Shown piece by piece: positions 53,729 through 64,000 of a stretch of DNA of 64,000 bases; the stretch's first letter is position 1; each line of letters opens with the position of its first letter. The notes under the pieces were generated by a model that had not been told where the DNA came from, did not search any database, and worked only from the letters and a program-made list of their open reading frames with translations. The stretch is from Dactylellina haptotyla (Eukaryota > Ascomycota > Orbiliomycetes > Orbiliales > Orbiliaceae): contig CM062385.1 in the NCBI GenBank assembly GCA_031310005.1, forward strand, positions 1,302,001 through 1,366,000, given 5' to 3'. A program made the position numbers and the translations under genes.

Positions 53729-54733
53729 ATGCATTTTACGAGATCATTCTTCCTTTCCTCATTGCTGTGGTTAAGCATTTCTGGACCTGTCCTTGGAACG
53801 GATTCAGCGGAGAGGCTCAAACGACAGGCGCGAGGTAAGTGTATACTAGCTTTATACCCAATCAACCTGCATGCATGGCACTAATATTTCTCAGCGTCCT
53901 CGGATGCTTCGCCATCCGCTTCGGCCACAACCCCACCAAGAACAACGCCTCCTCCTGGGAGCACGAATTCGGCTCCATCGCCCAGCCAAAGTCAAGGAAG
54001 GGGCTCGGGATCTGGATCTGGATCGGGAACGGGATCGGCGCCAGCAACAAAGACGACCAAGGGGATATTTATTGACCCAAGATTGCCCCCGGGAGGTGTA
54101 GTTATACAGACGCCTGTGACGACTAGCGGTTCCCAATATTACAAAATCGGACAGACAATAACCATTGGTTGGAATTACACAAGTTTAATTATCAGCCCTT
54201 CTGCCGTAAATGTTGAAGCATTTTGCTCTGATAACAGCCAAACCTATACGATTGCTCAGAATGTCTCAATTGCAAAGCCGTCAATTGTTTGGGACACAGG
54301 CTCATATGTTCCTAAAAACGACCAACCCCCTCTTGCTATGTAAGAACTATCGCAAGATCTTTCCTTTGTGAATTCTTTCTAACCAAAACTCGAATAGGGG
54401 GATATATACCCTTCTTATTTACGACGAGAAATCGGCTATAACAGCCGTGCCCGTTGCTGGTAACTTGGCTCCCTTCAACGGATTCAAATTCGGGATGTAT
54501 ACGCCAAGGCCTTATACTCCCCTTGCAGGTATGTTCCACACGGCGTAAGATGGCATAGGAAAATAAAACCTTGTCTGGAAACTAATTCTGATCAAAAATG
54601 AATAGATTTCGATTGCCCTACTTGTGAAAAATCCTCTGCTGCCTCACTTGATCTAGTAGCAGCTCGGACCCTCGTTCTATTTGGTACCATATTTTCACTG
54701 TCTTTCGGGCTATTCTTCAGAATATTTGTATGA
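53729..54733 (+). CDS. DUF7137-like secreted or membrane-anchored protein
   Basis: The function is unknown. Four exons (53729-53834, 53895-54339, 54398-54528, 54606-54733) give 269 aa in one frame with consensus GT-AG introns. The protein starts with a signal peptide (FFLSSLLWLSISGPVLG, residues 7-23). A Ser/Thr/Pro-rich linker with a Gly-Ser repeat (about residues 36-85) follows. Then comes a conserved domain, with PRLPPGGVVIQTP and TIGWNYTSLI, resembling the fungal DUF7137 family with its immunoglobulin-like fold. The last 25 residues are hydrophobic (LVLFGTIFSLSFGLFF), a membrane segment or GPI-type tail. Ser/Thr-rich linkers of this sort are usually O-glycosylated, so a cell-surface place is likely. 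It converges on bpl1. Family recognition is from memory of conserved motifs and is good but not certain. Confidence 0.8.
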
Positions 54734-54922
54734 AGCTGTAGCTGAATTCCCGAATCATTTTTCAACTTTGTCTTGTATGAACGGCGTCATGAGTAATGTA
54801 TAATTGCAAATTGGTATTCCTTGTTTGAAGGTTTGATGTTGCCAAAAAATTAAAAAGTTCAACTGTTCGAGAATGAATATAGTTCAAAACGCATTTCGGT
54901 TGCGAAATATGCCAATATCTCA
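54734..54922. terminator. Shared 3' region of two convergent genes
   Basis: Only 189 bp separate the stop codons of the DUF7137-like gene and bpl1, so their 3' untranslated regions must abut or overlap. The sequence is moderately AT-rich with AATTAAAAAG near 54,850 but no clear single poly-A signal. Overlapping antisense 3' ends are possible. Confidence 0.4.
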
Positions 54923-57259
54923 TCAAATCTTTTTCCGTAGCAGTCCTTTGAAGAAATCAAAACTATTACCATCGGTTTGAAGTTTGAACATTCTGCCCGT
55001 ATTCTTAAAAAGACCATCAACCTCGTTAACAAGAAGCATTCCGTCCTCCATCGAAATACCCTGAATTCTTGCGGTCGTGCGATCGGCATTCTCGAGAGTA
55101 ACAATTTGGTTACTTGTACTAGGATGTTAAATTCAAAACACCAAACTTGAGCTATTTTTTGAATGCTAACCTGTGAAGCCAGTGCTGGTAGTACTCGTTT
55201 TCGAAGGCCTTGAAGCCTAACGTCACAAATTTCTGATAGTACGTCTGGAATGTTGCTAGAATTTTTGCGAGGAGTTTCTCATGTTCAAAAGCTGGAAGTG
55301 GTGGTTCTGCCAGCTCTGCAAGTCTCTTTAGAGACGTGGTTGGAATCTCATTGGTAGTGTTGATACCACATCCTTCCATTACCACCATTTTTAGTTGGGA
55401 ACTTTACTTGTTTCATCCATAAAATACTGACCAACGATAAGAACAAATTCATCTTTAGCAAAGCTAGCATTAACGAGAATGCCACCTATCTTCGTGAGCG
55501 GTTCTTGTTTGCTATGATGGTCATCCTTGAGTTTGTAACCGGCATCTATTTCGAAATTAGCTGAAGTATCACGTTTCAATATAGGCCAATCTAGAACCCA
55601 CAGATATCGTTTGGCCATTTGATATGAACAGGGATGTTTTCATAACCAGGGCCGTAAGACTTGATCGCTAGAACAATGGCCAAAGCTGCTATGTATTGAA
55701 CAAATACCACGGGGCTTCTGATGTTATGTTTTGAGTCCTGGCGTACCACTGTTGAGAAAACGAGGGCTCCTATCGGCGAGACCCAAACATTATCCCCTCG
55801 TCCACGACCAGCAGTTTGCCGGGCGGCAACTACAGTAAATCCGGATGGGAGGTTTTGGAGAAATTTGAAGTTCCTATTTGATTTTTCTATCAGAAGATAT
55901 GGAATTTGACTCGTATCGAAATCATTTACTTCTCTAGGAGCGTGTTGGTGCTTGAAACAACTTCTCCGTATAAGAGCGGCGAGCCGAAACCCTCGGCTCT
56001 TGAAAATCTTGCATGTTCTTTCATCAAGTATTCAAAATAGCCCGAGACATCAAAATGCGGTGTTTCCACTTTTGTAGGATTTTGACCGTCATATATTTTG
56101 ATATTAAGGCATTGTTTTTTGACTTTTTCGATTTCGGAAATATTTGCTGTCGGAAATGATAAGGAGCTATCGATAGCCTTGGAAATGGACGGACCTTGAA
56201 TCGTAAATATATTGCTCTCCCCAATGATTATTGGACATCCAGCACCAGAGGTTTTGAAGTCAGTAGTTCCTATTATTTTTCCAAGAAGATCTTGGATGTC
56301 AACTGGATTCGCACATGAAAGGTGCAAGTCCGAGAAGGACGGTATCTGTTCACCATTGTCACATTTCAGGTCTAAGAGTTTGAGTATGGACGAAAAAAAT
56401 TTGAGTCGAGACATCTCGCCAGCCTCCAGTTCGCCTATAAGGTCGGGAAATGAATCGAATCTTGAAGATTGGCTCAAAGTCGTGGGTGCAAACCTAGCTC
56501 ATGTTCAGAAAATAACAATAAATTTGAATATACCTCAGGTTCGGCTTACTCTGGGTGTGTTCCTATTAGAAATGCGTAGCCCGCACCTACCCGGCACCCT
56601 ACTGCGGCTACATTTCCTTTGGACGGGATATCAGGCTCGTCATGATACCGGGCTAGGATTTCGACACCCTGAGATCCAAACTTCTCAGCATTAACGAAGA
56701 TCCCACCGCCGTTGTAGTAATTAATAACCCTAGCTGGCGCGCCTGTATCTAATAGCCTGTTTGAAATATCTAAACAGCAAGCACGTGCGCCCAGCTCACT
56801 GTTATACCTGAAACCTTTATATGTTGCGCCGTGGCATGACCCTGGGAAGAAAGCAAGTTCACGGGACCCGGCGACTTCTAATGAGGGCTCGCCCTTTTCG
56901 AATTCGATATCCGATGCGCCGAAGTAGGCTCCCGCACAAAAACCTACAAACTTGCCGCCACGGCGAACGTATTCTTTGATACGCCGGTTCCCGGTTCCAT
57001 TCAGAGCTTTACAATACCCAAGATCAGCACCCCCAGGTAAACACAGAAGAGCGCAGGTTGACATCCAGGGTTCATTTACGAGGGAATGAGCGTCTATGGG
57101 TGCAACAGCATATTGAGGGGAAAGAAATCTCCGGAAGGTATCCAGGCAATGCCTAACAGTTTCTATCGTAGATCCAGGACCTAAGATACATTCATCATTA
57201 GGCGATGTATTGATTAGTGAAGTGGGTCCGATCTTACCGGAGTACACTAAAACATTCAT
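54923..57259 (-). CDS. bpl1: Biotin--protein ligase (holocarboxylase synthetase)
   Basis: The enzyme activates biotin with ATP to biotinyl-AMP and attaches it to lysine of acetyl-CoA and pyruvate carboxylases. Seven exons (57259-57238, 57180-56550, 56493-55930, 55873-55602, 55560-55432, 55372-55171, 55118-54923) give 671 aa in frame, normal for fungal Bpl1. The N-terminal glutamine-amidotransferase-like BPL_N domain begins MNVLVYSGPGSTIETVRH, with LPGGADLG at 55-62 and GFCAGAYFG at 87-95. The catalytic domain follows: GEVVSSTNT near 394, biotin/ATP loop GRGRGDNVWVSP from 428, KWPND at 491-495, KIGGILVN, then GCGINTTN from 540. The C-terminal capping domain ends in FDFFKGLL. The 22-nt first exon fits the conserved N-terminus. 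The intron after KWPNDI is only 41 nt, and without it the frame breaks. Upstream it faces yak1. Confidence 0.93.
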
Positions 57260-58544
57260 CATTCGAAATATATTTTGGGTTATTCGGTATGTGAGGTTGA
57301 TTAGTATTTCTCTTACCAAACTTCCGCCGTATATGATTTTCTTCTTCTCGGGGGTGACCAGTAGGTAAAGCTATATAAACCAAACGTTTGGAAATCGCGT
57401 CTTTCATTAGGATCCGGCGGGTAATTGTAACTCTACTTTGGTAAGAAGTATTCATGATCCTGAATGGGAAGCATCTCGGCTATTGAGTGAGGATAAAAGG
57501 GGTACTAGGCAGTCAAACTAATATTACTTATACAGATTGTGTATGTTGTTGATGTAAAGAATATGTGGTTGGCGTTGGTTTAAGCTTCGGAGGTTTTTCT
57601 CAAAACGGGTCTGTGATATATTTTTTATGGTAAGCAAGTAAATTTGGGGCTTATATTTTTATTTTGGCATGGTAAATTACCTGAGTAGGTAGGTCGTTAC
57701 GGAGCAGCCTGAAAGACACCACGGAAGTACTTTTAGAACAGTCGTTTAGAATTAGAGTAAACCGTTATGTTTTAAGTTAGATGTAGAAGGATTCTAACAA
57801 AGCTTATACCGGGTATCCGATTCCCCTAGGATCGGAGGTATAAGAGGTATAGGAGGCTGGTTTACAGTAAAAATCCGGTTTGGTTTTACAAATGCCTGTA
57901 AGAAGTGTTTGGCTAGCAATCTCAACTTTGGGCCCAGCCAGCAAATCAATCCCCATGTCTAAATCATCAGTATATATACTAAATAATTAGACATCTGGAG
58001 CTGCCCAGTAATTTTTGTTCCTATGTGAGTGTCTAGCTAAATTGGAAACTAGCTATACGCATGTGTATATTTAATTAGATGCTTCTTGCGTATAGAAAAT
58101 GACGTGAATAAAGCATAATAACCATATTTATGAGCTTGGGGTCTCAAATTTACTTTTCTACCATCCCCCCTGTGATTCTTGATACTACTGCAAAATATTT
58201 TTATCATTGTTATCATGGTTAAATCACATTTCGACGTCCTAAAGGGCTTGTAGCTTGTAGCTTCTGTTACCTTAGCTCCTGTTCAAAATACCTCCACAAG
58301 ACCAAAAATGGCAGGTTAACTGGTTCCCAAATAATATAGAGCTACGCCACAGAGTTCTTAGCATGCGCCACATATAAGTCTGAGCCCCTCATTCCACGAA
58401 GGAGCTTCTGCGCCATCAGCGCCCCCCAACCAAAAGGTCCAACCCCACAGCACATATCCAAAATATCTCTTAGATTCAATCACGACAATCCACGCAGGCG
58501 TCTATTTCTTGATTCTAGTTCTATACTTTCAACTTAACGTCGAT
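57260..58544. promoter_or_regulatory. Divergent upstream region of bpl1 and yak1
   Basis: These 1,285 bp lie between two start codons pointing away from each other, so they must hold both promoters. Base composition is ordinary. No element, RNA gene or convincing conserved ORF is seen. A TATATATAC motif occurs near 57,971 and a mixed C/A-rich stretch (about 58,390-58,500) lies before yak1. Factor binding sites cannot be assigned from this sequence alone. Confidence 0.4.
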
Positions 58545-61148
<2,604 letters not shown>

Positions 61149-62470
61149 GTTGAGGGGGCCAGCGCTTGAGCAGCTGCGTCTGCACGCACATCCCTAGTTT
61201 GGCTTGAGCTGGGATGGTTTTTCTCAAATGAATAACCTTAGTAGTCAATATTATTTATTTTCTTACTTATTTTGATATCTTGGAAGAACTACCGAGCACA
61301 TTCTCCTGACGTTTTCATTTCTTTTCACAACTAGCATTTAACCCGTACTCAGTCAGTTCCCCCCACCACTTTTTGAACACTAGACAATTCACTCTCATGG
61401 CTCAGTGTCATACTTATCAACAATTGTCTCCCTAGTCTGTTGCTTCCCGCTAACAGTCCGTTTTGACCAACATTTCTTAAACTCTTGTAGCTAAGACAGG
61501 TTAGTAAATTGGGAGCGCCTTTCAATAAACATACCCTTGTAGTGGATATTGGTGGAGTGGGCATACCTCCTTCTGACAAAGTCGCCAGTCCTTAGTTTCG
61601 TCAAAGCAAATCTGTAGATTGTCATTTTCTTCTAGATAAGAAACTCAGTTACTAAACTTCACAAAATGAAACAAAGGCAGAAGGGGCTGGCTTGTATTTG
61701 CTACTTGAACAACCAGTTTTCTGTATTCGTGCGTCCCTAGTAACACAATGCATCAGAATTCTTTCCATATTGAAACCTTTGGTTCCTTCACCCTCAGGTC
61801 CCTTCTTTTCACAAGACAGCGCGCGCTGGTATTTTTGAGGTTTCATACCTCGGAAGTAGATTTAAGCTCGTACTTACCATTCATCTATATCTGCATTGCT
61901 CTCTTTGCCTGTTGGGAGCATCTCTTCGGTATACGAGTTACGGAATGAGTTTTTATTTTATGCGGAGGAACAAAAACAATGTTTCTCTAAGACGGCTTGT
62001 TTTCTTTGGAATTCTATTTGGCTTGATTCATACCCCCTTACCCAAGCTTGATGATTATCCTTGGGTATTTTAGCTATAGCCCTTTACTGTTGGATTGGTT
62101 GTGATATCCGACCTTTGTATTGATCAGAAGCATGTAAGCATTCATGAGTTGGAGTATAACCACCAAAAATAGAGAAGTGTTGGGCACCCGTTTGTTAAAA
62201 AAAAAGAGTTTTCTGGGGCTTTTTTTCGTTCTTTGCTTTTTCTTTGGATGAGAAAACCCGAAACCAAATGTGGAAAATCCCACAAACCACTGCTTCTACA
62301 TCCTTATACTTGGAATAACGCGGGGATCACGACAAAACCCAAGAGGAAGTTATCTTTGCGTGCAGCTCTTCTAAATCGTGGTTTCTAGGAGTAGTTCCGC
62401 CCCAGACCATACTGAAGCTTCCATCCATTCGATAATTCTGCCCTTGGTTGTTCCCCACTTCATCACAAAT
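61149..62470. promoter_or_regulatory. Intergenic: yak1 3' end and eIF3l upstream region
   Basis: These 1,322 bp of ordinary composition hold the yak1 3' untranslated region and the eIF3l promoter. Small open frames on both strands (for example about 61,350-61,580 and 62,074-62,283) have no family resemblance and no intron or motif support, so they are not called. A homopolymeric A stretch (about 62,195-62,206) and pyrimidine-rich segments are present. No tRNA, snRNA or repeat was recognised. Confidence 0.4.
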
Positions 62471-64000
62471 ATGCTCGCCGGACAGACTCCATATCAAAAC
62501 GGTACACAGGATGACGACTTCGACGACGACGAGGGTATCTTGGCCGCTTCCATAGTTGAGGCGATCCAAAACAATGACGACGACCCCTCGCAAACCCTCC
62601 AGAATATACAGTCAAGGGAAGATGACCTTCAGAGTCGGCTACAAGCTGCTGCAACGCCTCTTGAGTATCAAGCATCGCTCGAGGCTCGTTATGCTTCTTA
62701 CGATAACTACTGTAGTCTATTTCACTACATCCTAAACTCCAATGGCCCCGTAGAACTTGATTTGCCTACGGTACAGATCCCTGGCACGGAACTCGGTCAT
62801 TTCATTACACTGTTTAGAGGCGGTTTGGCTGATCATTTTACGTTCCAACTAGTATTATTGGGCTTGGGATGTTATTGACGAATTCATATACCAATTCAAC
62901 AACTTCTGCGCTTATAGAAATCGGTTAGCAAAAAAAGGGCAAAATCAAGAGGAATTGGCATCCCTCCGAGAAAACCAGCAGATATGGGGCTGCTACAGTG
63001 TTCTAAACGTCCGTGCCTCCAACTTTATCATCATTCTATCCCGCTCTAAAATTTATTGGCACAGATATTGTATTCTTTGATCCAAAGATCTCAGATGAAT
63101 GAACAATTAGCTGCAATCAAACGAGGGGAAGACCCAAAGTAAGTGATATGGTTATTGTTCATGTCAAACGTAGACTAATATCTCAAAAACAGCACGGTTG
63201 CTGGTGAATACGGTTCACGGCCACTCTACCGTATGCTTGGTTATTTTAGCATAATCGGCCTCCTACGGGTTCATTGTCTCTTAGGCGATTTTACACTTGC
63301 CTTGAAAACCTTAGACGACATCGAGCTAAATAAAAAGGCCGTTTTCGCTCGAGTAATGGGCGCACATTTCACGACATACTACTATGTCGGGTTTTGTTAT
63401 CTGATGATGGGTAGATATTCCGACGCCATTAAGGCATTTTCGCATATTCTTCTATATGTCACTCGAACAAAAAATTTCCATAACAAGAGTACGCAATTTG
63501 ATTCTGTAAGTGACTGTATCCCTACCTGCAGCTATGAAATGTGGCTGATGGTTTCATTTGTTTCCTCAGATCTCGAAGACAATGGATCAGATGTACGCTT
63601 TGTTAGCTATGTGTGTTGCGCTCTGTCCTACTCGGCTTGATGATACTATCCATTCGTCTCTTCGCGAGAAATACGCCGACCAGTTCCAAAAGTTACAGCG
63701 AGGTGGCCCCGAAAGTCTTCCCGTTTTCGAAGAACTCTTCCAGGCCTCTGCGCCAAAGTTTATCTCTCCGATTCCTCCAGATTTTGAGAACCCTACTAAT
63801 AATGTTGACCCCATGCAACACCATCTACAAGTTTTTATGCTTGATGTGAAAAACAACATGATGGCCCCAATTCTTCGGAGTTACCTCAAGTTGTATACAA
63901 GCATGGACCTTCAGAAACTTGCCGCCTTCTTGGAAATAAAACCTGATGAATTACGAACCAAGCTCCTAGTTTTCAAACAAAAGTCCAGGCAATGCAAATG
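62471..64000 (+). CDS. Eukaryotic translation initiation factor 3 subunit L (5' part)
   Basis: eIF3l is a PCI-domain subunit of the cytoplasmic eIF3 complex, which scaffolds the 43S pre-initiation complex. Exons 62471-62770, 62853-63008, 63065-63138, 63193-63505 and 63570 onward keep frame and give 424 residues before the window ends; the family is usually about 470-480 aa, so only the C-terminus is missing. Diagnostic stretches are EYQASLEARYASYDNYCSLF, YYWAWDVIDEFIYQF, GEYGSRPLYRMLGYFSIIG, LLRVHCLLGDFTLALKTLDD, AHFTTYYYVGFCYLMMGRY and YLKLYTSMDLQKLAAFLE (start of the PCI region). The N-terminus is acidic. The start was placed at MLAGQTPYQNG; an in-frame ATG at 62,378 exists but its extension lacks family resemblance. 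The donor at 63,009 is GTCCGT, unusual but needed to join VLN to ILYSL. Confidence 0.94.

Noticed and set aside
61349-62283. Small open frames between yak1 and eIF3l
   Set aside because: They are short, have no recognisable motif and no splice support, and occur on both strands as expected by chance in untranslated DNA.

Overview
The window looks like nuclear DNA of a filamentous ascomycete (Pezizomycotina). It has two compartments. Positions 1 to about 48,600 are extremely AT-rich, with stop codons in every frame and copies of repeats that differ mostly by C/T and G/A transitions. This is the signature of repeat-induced point mutation (RIP) acting on transposons. Positions 48,857 to 64,000 are ordinary gene-dense DNA with short introns and no repeats. 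The proteins are clearly ascomycete; species cannot be told from the sequence.

The AT-rich block is a nest of dead elements. From 1 to about 9,500 lies a long inverted repeat: two copies of one element (1-2,838 and 7,051 to about 9,500) face each other across about 4.2 kb that contains a 252-bp hAT-type miniature element (6,162-6,413). From 14,182 to 42,814 there are two copies of one Ty3/gypsy-type element in opposite orientation. Copy A is on the minus strand (14,182-27,082, with a likely detached 5' end at 48,024-48,156). Copy B is on the plus strand (27,083-42,814) and is flanked by the 5-bp direct repeat attat. Both carry the same internal Ty1/copia-like block. Because A and B are alignable by eye, each serves as the empty-site reference for insertions in the other. 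This exposes two short Helitron-like elements (15,674-15,917 and 20,141-20,370) and a 419-bp TRIM-like element (18,197-18,615) in A, and a 736-bp terminal-inverted-repeat element (28,676-29,411) plus a gag-region tandem duplication in B. The stretch 42,815-47,791 is AT-rich DNA I could not assign.

The gene block holds five conserved single-copy genes: tof1 (Timeless/Swi1-family replication fork protection protein, +, 13 exons), a secreted or membrane-anchored DUF7137-like protein (+), bpl1 (biotin-protein ligase, -), yak1 (DYRK-family kinase, +) and the start of the eIF3 subunit L gene (+, cut by the window end). They are housekeeping genes with unrelated roles and do not form a cluster. The DUF7137-like gene and bpl1 converge with 189 bp between stop codons; bpl1 and yak1 diverge from a shared 1.29-kb upstream region.

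No RNA genes, CRISPR arrays or new multi-gene system were found. The most informative content is the nested transposon archaeology and the abrupt repeat/gene border about 250 bp upstream of tof1.
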